Shown one piece after another: positions 1 to 5,375 of a stretch of DNA of 10,464 nt (its first letter is position 1; every line of letters starts with the position of its first letter). The stretch spans positions 1-10,464 of the forward strand of contig CAZYOI010000020.1 of NCBI GenBank assembly GCA_964648705.1, read 5' to 3'. A model generated the notes under the pieces. It made no database searches, was not told the DNA's origin, and worked only from the letters and a program-made list of their open reading frames with translations. Source of the stretch: CAZDXV01 sp964648705 (GTDB lineage Bacteria; Patescibacteriota; Minisyncoccia; Minisyncoccales; GWA2-38-27). The position numbers and the translations under genes were made by a program.

Positions 1-42
1 CTCCATTAAAGCTATCTCTTTTTCTGTTTTTATTGTAATCAT
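1..42 (-). CDS. map: Methionine aminopeptidase, type I, N-terminal 14 codons only (3' end outside window)
   Basis: Only the first 14 codons lie in the window; they translate as MITIKTEKEIALME. This matches the usual start of type I methionine aminopeptidase, an (M)I.IKT..EI..M pattern. The enzyme removes the initiator methionine from new proteins and is a metal-dependent cytosolic hydrolase; its catalytic residues lie beyond the window. The ATG (40-42) overlaps the adk stop (39-41) as ATGA, which suggests translational coupling. The position directly after adk is the usual bacterial order secY-adk-map. The call rests on a short N-terminus plus gene order, so it is good but not absolute. Confidence 0.82.
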   Translation of the reverse strand, partial: MITIKTEKEIALME

Positions 43-731
43 TCTAAAGCTTTTAGAATATCCGAGAAAACATCAGATACAGACTGCTCTCCGTTAATTT
101 TATTCAATTTTATTCCTTCCTTCTTTAAAATATCCAAAGCAGGATATGTTCTTTTTTTATATTCTTTTAGCCTGACCCTTATAGTCTCAGGATCGTCTAG
201 TCCCTTTCTTTTTATCAACTTGGAACCGTCCAAAGGGCAGCTTTGAAGGTCTTTAGTTTCTTTATTATATAGAATGGGGTGGCGTAGTAATTCGCAGATT
301 CTCCTGTGGCTATTCCTAAAAATAGTTTCCTCGGGAGATATTTCAATCAAAAAAAGATTTATATTATCCAATCCATAAGTCTCTTTCAGCAAAGGAACCA
401 TTTTTTTAGCTTCATAAGAAGTTCGAGGAGAACCAGAAAAAACTATTCCTTCCCCTTCTTCGAATAGTGATCTAATTTTCTTTTTTACAAAATGAATAAC
501 AAAAGGAGGATCCCAAACCTTACCTTCTTTCCATAGTTCTTTTTCCTTGTCAAAATAGTATTTTTCGCCTTCTTCTTCAACATATTCGTTCTTTGAAGCT
601 TTTTCTATCTCTTTTTCTATAATCCCGCTTGTCTCAAAATGGTATAAATCAAACTTCTCTGAAAGCAATTCTGCCTGGGTCCCTTTGCCCGCTCCGGGAG
701 GACCGAATAATATGATAACTTCTTTTGCCAT
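39..731 (-). CDS. adk: Divergent adenylate kinase (nucleoside monophosphate kinase)
   Basis: The 230-residue product should transfer phosphate between ATP and AMP in the cytosol. The P-loop GPPGAGKGTQ (10-19) is intact. Arginines equivalent to E. coli R88 (R103 in SPRT), R119 (R139), R123 (R143), R156 (R175) and R167 (R187) can be aligned. The NMP-binding side is unusual: the normal STGDLLR segment reads ETSGIIE, so the R36 position is Glu39; DGFPRT reads SGSPRT; the Q92 position is Glu107. About 10 extra residues lie around 45-65. The LID (about 140-180) keeps C146, C165 and D168 of a Cys-Cys-Cys-Asp zinc site, but the second Cys is Leu149, with His151 nearby. It starts 1 nt after the secY stop. 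The family is clear; the exact NMP specificity is open. Confidence 0.88.
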   Translation of the reverse strand: MAKEVIILFGPPGAGKGTQAELLSEKFDLYHFETSGIIEKEIEKASKNEYVEEEGEKYYFDKEKELWKEGKVWDPPFVIHFVKKKIRSLFEEGEGIVFSGSPRTSYEAKKMVPLLKETYGLDNINLFLIEISPEETIFRNSHRRICELLRHPILYNKETKDLQSCPLDGSKLIKRKGLDDPETIRVRLKEYKKRTYPALDILKKEGIKLNKINGEQSVSDVFSDILKALE

Positions 732-732
732 G

Positions 733-2019
733 TTAAAATGTTTCGTATTCTCTCATCTGAAGCTGGGCGTTTATCTGCTTCATAGTCTCTAAAACGACAG
801 AGACCACAATTAAGAGGGCGGTGCCCCCTACCAGAAACTGAAAACCGGCTATATTGGTAACCCCTCCGATAACAGCCGGCATAACAGCTATGGTTCCCAG
901 AAACAAAGCTCCAATTAAGAGAACGCGGTTTAATATGTAATGGATAAAGTCAGCTGTCGGCTTTCCCGGCCTGATGCCCGGAACAAAGCCCCCCATCTTC
1001 TGCAGGTTCTCGGCAATGGACTTGGGGTCGAAAGTAACAGCTGTATAAAAATAGGTGAACAAGACGACCAGAATAAAGTAAAATATTCCCTGGCCCCAGG
1101 GGTTTTTCTGGGGATCAAAGAAGTCGGCTATAGTCTGAGCCACAGCTCCCAGAGTTCCTCCTGTCTGCCCGATAAAGCCCCCTATCATAACGGGAAAAGT
1201 CATCAAAGCCAAAGCGAAAATAATGGGAATAACCCCGGCAGGATTAACATTCAAAGGAATATAGGTAGAGACCCCTCCGTAAACCCTTTTTCCTTTCACC
1301 CTTTTGGCGTAGGAAACAGGAATATTCCTTCTGCCCTGGGTAATAAAGACAACCCCGGCTATAATCAAGACAGAAGCTCCGAAAAAGAGAAGGTAGGAAG
1401 GTATCTTTGAAGGATCCCAGGTAACAATCAGCTGCCTGATATTATTGGGGAAGTCGGCTATAATCCCGGCAAAAATCAAGAGAGAGACTCCGTTTCCTAT
1501 TCCCTTCTCTGAGATAAGCTCTCCCAGCCACATCAAGAATATGGTGCCGGCCGCAATAGTAACCAGAGACCCTAAAAGAGCAAGAGGGCTCAACCGGCCT
1601 ATTACGTTCTGCCTCTGGAACAAGGTAAGCATTCCGTACCCCTGCAAGAAAGCCAGAGGGACAGCCAGTAATCTCCCGTACTGATTGAACTTCTGCTTTC
1701 CCGCTTCTCCTTCCTCTTTGTACAACCTCTCCAGCTGGGGAAATATCATAGTTAAAAGCTGGAGAATAATGACCGAAGTAATGTAAGGACCAAGGCCCAG
1801 CATAACAATGGAAAGCTTATCCAAAGCTCCCCCCGTAAAAACATTTAAAAGCCCGAAAACCTGAAACTGCTCAAAAAAGCTTTTAAGGTTCTCGGGGTTG
1901 ACGCCGGGCATAGGAATATTTGCCATTAGCCTGAAAACAGCGAAAATGCCCAATACAAAAATAATCTTCTTTCTGAGATCTTTTATCTTAAATATTTGAA
2001 TAACCTTCTGATACCACAT
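733..2019 (-). CDS. secY: Preprotein translocase subunit SecY
   Basis: SecY is the central channel of the Sec translocon and moves unfolded secretory proteins across, or inserts membrane proteins into, the cytoplasmic membrane. The 428-residue product has the expected length and about ten hydrophobic segments, beginning at about 18-35. Family motifs are clear: the WLGELISEKGIGNGVSLLIF stretch at 164-183, QGRRNIPVSYAKR at 228-240, GGFVPGIRPGKPT at 343-355, and a final helix with ETMKQINAQL (411-420). Its ATG overlaps the rplO stop as TAATG. It has one of only two strong Shine-Dalgarno sequences in the window, inside the end of rplO, so it may be translated partly independently of coupling. Its place between rplO and adk is canonical. 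Confidence 0.98.
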   Translation of the reverse strand: MWYQKVIQIFKIKDLRKKIIFVLGIFAVFRLMANIPMPGVNPENLKSFFEQFQVFGLLNVFTGGALDKLSIVMLGLGPYITSVIILQLLTMIFPQLERLYKEEGEAGKQKFNQYGRLLAVPLAFLQGYGMLTLFQRQNVIGRLSPLALLGSLVTIAAGTIFLMWLGELISEKGIGNGVSLLIFAGIIADFPNNIRQLIVTWDPSKIPSYLLFFGASVLIIAGVVFITQGRRNIPVSYAKRVKGKRVYGGVSTYIPLNVNPAGVIPIIFALALMTFPVMIGGFIGQTGGTLGAVAQTIADFFDPQKNPWGQGIFYFILVVLFTYFYTAVTFDPKSIAENLQKMGGFVPGIRPGKPTADFIHYILNRVLLIGALFLGTIAVMPAVIGGVTNIAGFQFLVGGTALLIVVSVVLETMKQINAQLQMREYETF

Positions 2020-2447
2020 TAAGATATCTCTCCTCCTTTATCTTTAATAATCTTTTCAGCCGGAGAAGAAAACTTACAGTTCCTAAACTTCAAAGCTTTG
2101 TCAAGCTTTCCTTCTCCTAAAACCTTGACCTTTGGAGTTCTTCCTTTAATTCTACGAATTATTCTCCTTTTAAGCAAACTTTCCGGGGAAACAACTTCTC
2201 CTTCTTTAAAGCTTTTGTTAATAACATCCAGATTAACAACAACTGTATCGCTTTTTAAAACCTTAAGCCTGTACCCCTTCAGCTTGGGGTACCTTTTAAT
2301 GGCCTCCCTGATTACGGGCTGGCCCTTCCTGGTCCCGGCTCGGGCTTTCTGCCCCTTTATTCCTCTTCCGGAAAAAGTTCCTCTCTTTCCTCCCCTGCCT
2401 ATCCTTTTTCTCTTCTTTTTTATTTTCTTTAACTGATGAATCTGCAT
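2019..2447 (-). CDS. rplO: 50S ribosomal protein L15
   Basis: L15 binds 23S rRNA in late large-subunit assembly. The 142-residue product starts MQIHQLKK, like the usual M.LhdLkP start, followed by the basic glycine-rich segment RIGRGGKRGTFSGRGIKGQK (15-34), which is diagnostic. The next conserved block, usually GGQMPLyrRlPKRGF, is divergent here (KGQPVIREAIKRYPKLKGY, 41-59). The C-terminal half keeps the LGEGKLDKAL and SPAEKIIKDKGG patterns typical of the domain. It normally follows rpmD, but here it follows rpsE after a 45-nt spacer with a repeated TATAAT-bearing element. No Shine-Dalgarno sits at normal distance. Its stop overlaps the secY start by one base, and its last codons carry the secY Shine-Dalgarno. 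Confidence 0.95.
   Translation of the reverse strand: MQIHQLKKIKKKRKRIGRGGKRGTFSGRGIKGQKARAGTRKGQPVIREAIKRYPKLKGYRLKVLKSDTVVVNLDVINKSFKEGEVVSPESLLKRRIIRRIKGRTPKVKVLGEGKLDKALKFRNCKFSSPAEKIIKDKGGEIS
2030..2039 (-). promoter_or_regulatory. Strong Shine-Dalgarno of secY
   Basis: The minus strand reads AAAGGAGGAG here, with about 10 nt between it and the secY ATG (2017-2019). It lies inside the last codons of rplO (DKGGEIS). It is one of only two close matches to the anti-Shine-Dalgarno in the operon, and it fixes the secY start at 2019. Confidence 0.85.
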
Positions 2448-2492
2448 TTATTTCAAGATTATATATTTATTCCTTGGCGAAAAAAGCTTTGC
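2448..2492 (-). other. 45-nt spacer at the usual rpmD (L30) position
   Basis: In most bacteria rpmD, encoding L30 of about 60 residues, lies between rpsE and rplO. Here only 45 nt separate the rpsE stop from the rplO start, far too short for L30, and no L30-like peptide is visible. The spacer is not blank: it is AT-rich and contains a 28-nt element nearly repeated in the spacer before rplF. Confidence 0.9.
2455..2482 (-). promoter_or_regulatory. Copy 1 of a 28-bp intergenic repeat with TATAAT (possible internal promoter)
   Basis: On the minus strand the element reads TTTCGC, a variable CA, AGGAATAA, a variable AT, then ATATAATCTT. It matches copy 2 (3886-3913) at 24 of 28 positions with no gaps; the four differences form two dinucleotides. 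TATAAT (2458-2463) is a perfect -10 hexamer, and its last base is 10 nt from the rplO ATG, so a transcript would have a leader of only about 3-5 nt. No convincing -35 hexamer is visible (T-rich at the right distance). The repeat itself is certain; promoter function is inference. Confidence 0.5.
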
Positions 2493-2969
2493 TTATTTTC
2501 TAAGCTTCTTTAAAGCTTTAATAGTGGCTTTGGAGTTGTTTATCTTGTTGACAGACCTGCTTAAAACCTTGGAGGAGATATTCTTTATGCCGGCCAGGTT
2601 GCAGATAACCCTGACTGTTCCTCCGGCAACCAGACCCCTTCCTTTCATCTGGGGCTTTAGGAGAACCCTGGCTGCTCCGTACTTTGCCTTAACTGAATAA
2701 GGAATGGTCTCTTCGACTATGGGGACCTCTATCAAATCTTTCTTGGCTTTAGCGGTGGCTTTTTCTATCGCCTGGGCTACATCTTTTCCTTTAGCCAAAC
2801 CCATTCCTACCTTTCCTTTTTTGTCGCCGACAATCATCAAAGCGCGGAATCTGACTCGACGGCCCCCCGCTGTCATTCTGTCCACCCTGCCCAAATCCAA
2901 AAGCTTGGAGTCGAACTCGTCCTTTTTCTTTTTGAATCTTCTTTTAAATTGTTTCCTTCTCTGCATCAT
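2493..2969 (-). CDS. rpsE: 30S ribosomal protein S5
   Basis: S5 lies near the mRNA entry and decoding region of the 30S subunit and contributes to translational accuracy. The 158-residue product has a basic start, then the S5 core RMTAGGRRVRFRALMIVGD (31-49) with KGKVGMGLAKGKDV (51-64), and the second domain with GAARVLLKPQMKGRGLVAGG (98-117) and NLAGIKNISSK (124-134). The start is Met-Met; the first ATG (2969) forms an ATGA overlap with the rplR stop and lies 9 nt from a strong Shine-Dalgarno, so it is preferred over the second (2966). The gene that normally follows, rpmD, is missing. Confidence 0.97.
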   Translation of the reverse strand: MMQRRKQFKRRFKKKKDEFDSKLLDLGRVDRMTAGGRRVRFRALMIVGDKKGKVGMGLAKGKDVAQAIEKATAKAKKDLIEVPIVEETIPYSVKAKYGAARVLLKPQMKGRGLVAGGTVRVICNLAGIKNISSKVLSRSVNKINNSKATIKALKKLRK

Positions 2970-3331
2970 ACCTTAAGGCCTCCTTCCCGGGCCCCTTCTC
3001 TTAAAGCTTTTATTCTCCCGTGGTATTGATAACCTCCTCTGTCAAAAACAGCTTCTTTGATGCCGGCTTCTCCTGCTTTCTGGGCTAAAAGTTCTCCTAC
3101 AAGAAAAGCTTTGGCTGTCTTCCCTTTCAAGCCCTTCTTGGCTTTCTTTTTTGAAGAAATTTCCTTGTCTGAAGCTAAAACCAGGGTTTGGCCTTTGTCG
3201 TCGTCTATCAGCTGAGCTTCAATGTGCTTTGAAGAACGGAAAACAGAAAGACGGGGTTTTCTAAGAGTCCCCGAAATCTCAGATCTGACTCTTTTATGCC
3301 TTCTTTTTCTTTTTTCTTGTTTTTCCAGCAT
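2966..3331 (-). CDS. rplR: 50S ribosomal protein L18
   Basis: L18 binds 5S rRNA, together with L5, in the central protuberance of the 50S subunit. The 121-residue product has the basic N-terminal arm (KRKRRHKRVRSEISGT, 7-22), then the RPRLSVFRS-type block (KPRLSVFRSSKHIEAQLIDD, 25-44), and ends with the highly conserved FDRGGYQYHGRIKALREGAR (96-115). Length is normal. It begins 2 nt after the rplF stop through the recurrent TAATTATG junction and overlaps rpsE by 4 nt. The gene order rplF-rplR-rpsE is canonical. Confidence 0.97.
   Translation of the reverse strand: MLEKQEKRKRRHKRVRSEISGTLRKPRLSVFRSSKHIEAQLIDDDKGQTLVLASDKEISSKKKAKKGLKGKTAKAFLVGELLAQKAGEAGIKEAVFDRGGYQYHGRIKALREGAREGGLKV
2979..2985 (-). 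promoter_or_regulatory. Strong Shine-Dalgarno of rpsE
   Basis: The minus strand reads AAGGAGG within the end of rplR, with 9 nt before the first rpsE ATG (2967-2969). This ideal spacing supports the first of the two adjacent Met codons as the start. Confidence 0.85.
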
Positions 3332-3333
3332 AA

Positions 3334-3882
3334 TTATTCTTCTTCGGCTCCGGCAGCCTTTTTGCCGACCTTTCTCCTAACCTCTTCCCCCTGATATCTG
3401 ATGCCCTTTCCTTTGTAGGGCTCCGGCTTCCTGACAGCCCTTATCTTAGCCGCCGCCTGGCCGACCTTTTCTTTGTCTATGCCAGAAACCGTAATAACAT
3501 TCTTCTCCACAGAAAATTCAATCCCCTCGGGCTTTTTAATTTTAACGGGATGGGAGTAGCCGAGATTTAAAACAAGACTGTCTCCCTCTAGGTTGGCTCT
3601 GTATCCCACTCCTTCTATTTCCAGCTTCTTTTCAAAGCCCTCTGTAACTCCCTCAATCATATTGGCCAAAAGAGCCCTGGTCAAGCCCCAGAAAGCCCTA
3701 ATCTTCTTGCTTTCTCCTAAAGGAGAAACTAAAAGAGCCTTATCCTTTATCTCCGCCTTAACTTCGGGCCTAATCTCCCTTTGAAGTTCTCCCTTGGGGC
3801 CCTTTATCTTAACCAATCCGTCTTTAATATCAACCTCCACTTTTTCCGGTATTCCAATTGGTTTTTTGCCTACTCTGCTCAT
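3334..3882 (-). CDS. rplF: 50S ribosomal protein L6
   Basis: L6 lies near the base of the L7/L12 stalk and the sarcin-ricin loop, where elongation factors bind. The 182-residue product has the classic start MSRVGKKPIGIPEKVEV, the two repeated L6 domains, and the C-terminal signature RKPEPYKGKGIRYQGEEVRR (151-170). A short acidic tail (AEEE) ends it. The gene follows a 57-nt spacer, the longest in the window, which carries the second copy of the 28-bp TATAAT element and possible alternative hairpins. No Shine-Dalgarno lies at a normal distance before the ATG. Neighbours rpsH and rplR are as expected. Confidence 0.98.
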   Translation of the reverse strand: MSRVGKKPIGIPEKVEVDIKDGLVKIKGPKGELQREIRPEVKAEIKDKALLVSPLGESKKIRAFWGLTRALLANMIEGVTEGFEKKLEIEGVGYRANLEGDSLVLNLGYSHPVKIKKPEGIEFSVEKNVITVSGIDKEKVGQAAAKIRAVRKPEPYKGKGIRYQGEEVRRKVGKKAAGAEEE

Positions 3883-3885
3883 TTT

Positions 3886-3913
3886 AAGATTATATGATTA
3901 TTCCTCAGCGAAA
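3886..3913 (-). promoter_or_regulatory. Copy 2 of the 28-bp intergenic repeat with TATAAT (possible leaderless promoter for rplF)
   Basis: On the minus strand it reads TTTCGC, a variable TG, AGGAATAA, a variable TC, then ATATAATCTT, matching copy 1 (2455-2482) at 24 of 28 positions. TATAAT occupies 3889-3894 and exactly 6 nt separate it from the rplF ATG, so initiation at the usual distance would start the RNA on the A of ATG. A weak TTGTTT lies 16 nt upstream as a possible -35. The repeat is directly seen; promoter activity and leaderless translation are inferred. Confidence 0.5.
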
Positions 3914-3935
3914 CAAGGTTCTGAGCGAAGCTCAG
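3904..3935 (-). promoter_or_regulatory. Two mutually exclusive small hairpins in the rpsH-rplF spacer
   Basis: In the RNA sense, CTGAGC-TTC-GCTCAG (3921-3935) makes a perfect 6-bp stem with a 3-nt loop. The same CTCAG (3921-3925 on the plus strand as ctgag) can instead pair with a later CTGAG (3904-3908), giving a 5-bp stem with a 12-nt loop. The two stems share one arm and cannot form together. The first is not followed by a U-tract, so it is not a typical terminator. Small stems like this can arise by chance. Confidence 0.4.
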
Positions 3936-3939
3936 GTTC

Positions 3940-4335
3940 TTATAATATTTCACAGATTAACTCGCCTCCCAGCTTTTTCTTCTTGGCTTCTTTGCCGGAC
4001 ATTAAACCCCGGGAGGTGGAGATTATTTCTATGCCCAGCCCCCCTCTGACAGATTTTATCTTTCTTGAAGCGGTGTAAATCCTCTGGCCGGGTCTGGAAA
4101 CCAGTCTTATCTGAAAGAACTGGGGCTTATCTTCTCCTTTCTTCTTATTAAAAGATATTTCTATGACTTTGTTTTTCCCTTTTCCTTTCTTTTCCACCTT
4201 TTTGACATAACCTTCCTTTTCCAAAACCAAGGCAAGCTGATATCTGAACTTGGAAAAAGGAACATTTACTGCCATATGAGAGGCAGCCAAAGCATTTTTT
4301 ATTCTGACGATTGTATCGGCTATAGGACTTGTCAT
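3940..4335 (-). CDS. rpsH: 30S ribosomal protein S8
   Basis: S8 is a primary 16S rRNA binder that organises the central domain; in E. coli it also represses the spc operon. The 131-residue product begins MTSPIADTIVRIKNA, which aligns with the usual S8 start, and ends with the signature GLGIEIISTSRGLMSGKEA (99-117) and GGELICEIL. The reading frame stays open 26 codons further upstream to an ATG at 4413, but those residues lie within rpsN in another frame and have no S8 similarity; the start at 4335, 1 nt after the rpsN stop, is chosen. No Shine-Dalgarno is visible, which suggests coupling to rpsN. Confidence 0.96.
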   Translation of the reverse strand: MTSPIADTIVRIKNALAASHMAVNVPFSKFRYQLALVLEKEGYVKKVEKKGKGKNKVIEISFNKKKGEDKPQFFQIRLVSRPGQRIYTASRKIKSVRGGLGIEIISTSRGLMSGKEAKKKKLGGELICEIL

Positions 4336-4336
4336 A

Positions 4337-4522
4337 TTACCAGGAAGACTTTTTAATGCCCGGAATCTTGCCTTTATTGGCCAGCTCCCTGAAGCATATT
4401 CTGCACAAGCCAAAATCCCTCATATATCCTCTCTTTCTGCCGCATCTAAAACACCTTCTTACAATGCGGGTGCTGTATTTCGGCTTCTTATTTGATTTTG
4501 CGATTTGCGACTTTTTAGCCAT
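4337..4522 (-). CDS. rpsN: 30S ribosomal protein S14, short zinc-binding (type Z) form
   Basis: S14 binds 16S rRNA in the head of the 30S subunit. At 61 residues this is the short form (the zinc-free form is about 90-100). Four zinc-ligand cysteines appear as CFRC (C24, C27) and CRIC (C40, C43), followed by the conserved FRELANKGKIPGIKKSSW end. It starts 2 nt after rplE through the TAATTATG junction and is followed 1 nt later by rpsH. The order rplE-rpsN-rpsH is canonical. The zinc-dependent form is common in CPR, Gram-positive and thermophilic bacteria. Confidence 0.98.
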   Translation of the reverse strand: MAKKSQIAKSNKKPKYSTRIVRRCFRCGRKRGYMRDFGLCRICFRELANKGKIPGIKKSSW

Positions 4523-4524
4523 AA

Positions 4525-5073
4525 TTACTTAAAGGGAAATCCCATTAATCTTAAAACCTCCAAGCCCTCTTCTTTGTTTTCCGAATCTGTAACTACTGTT
4601 ATCTCCAGGCCGAATATCTTCTCGGTTTCTTCCGGTGAAATTTCAGGAAAAAGAATATGTTCTCTAAGACCAAGAGTAAGGTTTCCCTTCCCGTCAACCG
4701 ATTCCAAATCTATGCCCCAGAAGTCTCTTGTTCTGGGCAGAACAACATTGATAAGCTTCTCTAGAAAGTCATACATCTTCTCGCCCCTCAAGGTAACCTT
4801 TGCTCCGGCAGCCATTCCTTCCCTCAGACTAAAAGCTGAAATTGATTTTTTGGCCTTTGTCAAAACAGGAGCCTGGCCGGTAATAGAAGCCAGATCTTTT
4901 TTTACAGAACCTATAATCTTTTTCCTTTCATCAGAGCTTTTATCAGCCAAATCTCTGCCAAGACCCGTATTGATAACGACCTTTTCTATTTTAGGCGCTG
5001 ACATTCTGCTCTTGTATCCGAACTTTTTCATCAAATCAGGTATTATTTTTTGGTATTTTTCTTTAAGTTTCAT
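4525..5073 (-). CDS. rplE: 50S ribosomal protein L5
   Basis: L5 binds 5S rRNA in the central protuberance and contacts P-site tRNA and the 30S head. With the start at 5073 the product has 182 residues and opens MKLKEKYQKIIPDLMKKFGY, matching the usual L5 start. Further family features are APKIEKVVINTGLG (26-39), GQAPVLTKAKKSISAFSLREG (67-87) and the block around LPRTRDFWGI (112-121). An alternative ATG at 5088 would add MRQRI and overlap rplX by 19 nt; the 5073 start gives the ATGA overlap seen at other junctions and fits the family better. Neither start has a strong Shine-Dalgarno. Confidence 0.95.
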   Translation of the reverse strand: MKLKEKYQKIIPDLMKKFGYKSRMSAPKIEKVVINTGLGRDLADKSSDERKKIIGSVKKDLASITGQAPVLTKAKKSISAFSLREGMAAGAKVTLRGEKMYDFLEKLINVVLPRTRDFWGIDLESVDGKGNLTLGLREHILFPEISPEETEKIFGLEITVVTDSENKEEGLEVLRLMGFPFK

Positions 5074-5375
5074 AATTCTTTGCCGCATTTTTTGCAGATT
5101 CTGATTTTCTTTCTGCCCTCTCTCTTAAAGCCGGCTCTGACGGCCTGACCGCACTCTTTGCAGACAATTTTAGCGTCAGAAGCGTCTATAGGAGAAGGCA
5201 TCTCAATAATCTGGCCTTTTTCTCCCGACTTTTTGGGCCTGATATGCTTTTTCTTCAAATTAACTCCCTCTACAACAACTTTTTCCTCTTTTGGAAGAGC
5301 CTCTATAACTTTTCCTTTCTTGCCTCTGTCTTTGCCGGATATTATTACTACATTGTCGCCTTTTTTAATCTTCAT
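5070..5375 (-). CDS. rplX: 50S ribosomal protein L24 with zinc-ribbon cysteines
   Basis: L24 is an assembly initiator that binds near the 5' end of 23S rRNA. The 101-residue product has the KOW-type N-terminal part KIKKGDNVVIISGKDRGKKG (2-21) followed by EGVNLKKKHIRP (36-47). The C-terminal half carries CKEC (C72, C75) and CKKC (C94, C97), a four-cysteine pattern likely to bind zinc; E. coli-type L24 lacks these cysteines, but C+ forms occur in other bacteria. It overlaps rplN by 4 nt upstream and rplE by 4 nt downstream, both as ATGA, so three genes form a chain of coupled starts. Confidence 0.97.
   Translation of the reverse strand: MKIKKGDNVVIISGKDRGKKGKVIEALPKEEKVVVEGVNLKKKHIRPKKSGEKGQIIEMPSPIDASDAKIVCKECGQAVRAGFKREGRKKIRICKKCGKEL

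Larger units (their letters stand above)
3883..3939 (-). other. 57-nt spacer between rpsH and rplF
   Basis: This is the longest non-coding stretch in the window. Its rpsH-proximal half can form small hairpins that compete for the same CTCAG segment, and its rplF-proximal half is the second copy of the 28-bp element. No ORF is present. A regulatory role is inferred from the fact that nearly all other junctions are 5 nt or less. Confidence 0.8.

Noticed and set aside
2448..2492. A remnant or very small L30 gene
   Set aside because: Only 45 nt are available, with in-frame stops and no L30-like residues.
2476..2503. Rho-independent terminator after rpsE (AAGC-AAA-GCTT followed by Ts)
   Set aside because: The stem has only 4 bp plus weak A-T pairs, and the T-run is short and interrupted by CGCC. 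It is unlikely to stop transcription inside the operon.
4336..4413. N-terminal extension of rpsH to an ATG at 4413
   Set aside because: The extra 26 residues are an out-of-frame reading of rpsN, while MTSPIADTI at 4335 is the family start and lies 1 nt after the rpsN stop.
4505..5104. Long plus-strand open frames, such as 199 codons here and 179 codons at 9379-9918
   Set aside because: They lie antisense to well-identified ribosomal genes. The minus strand is purine-rich (Lys, Glu, Arg codons), so stops are scarce on the opposite strand. The translations are Ser/Leu/Phe-rich without recognisable motifs.
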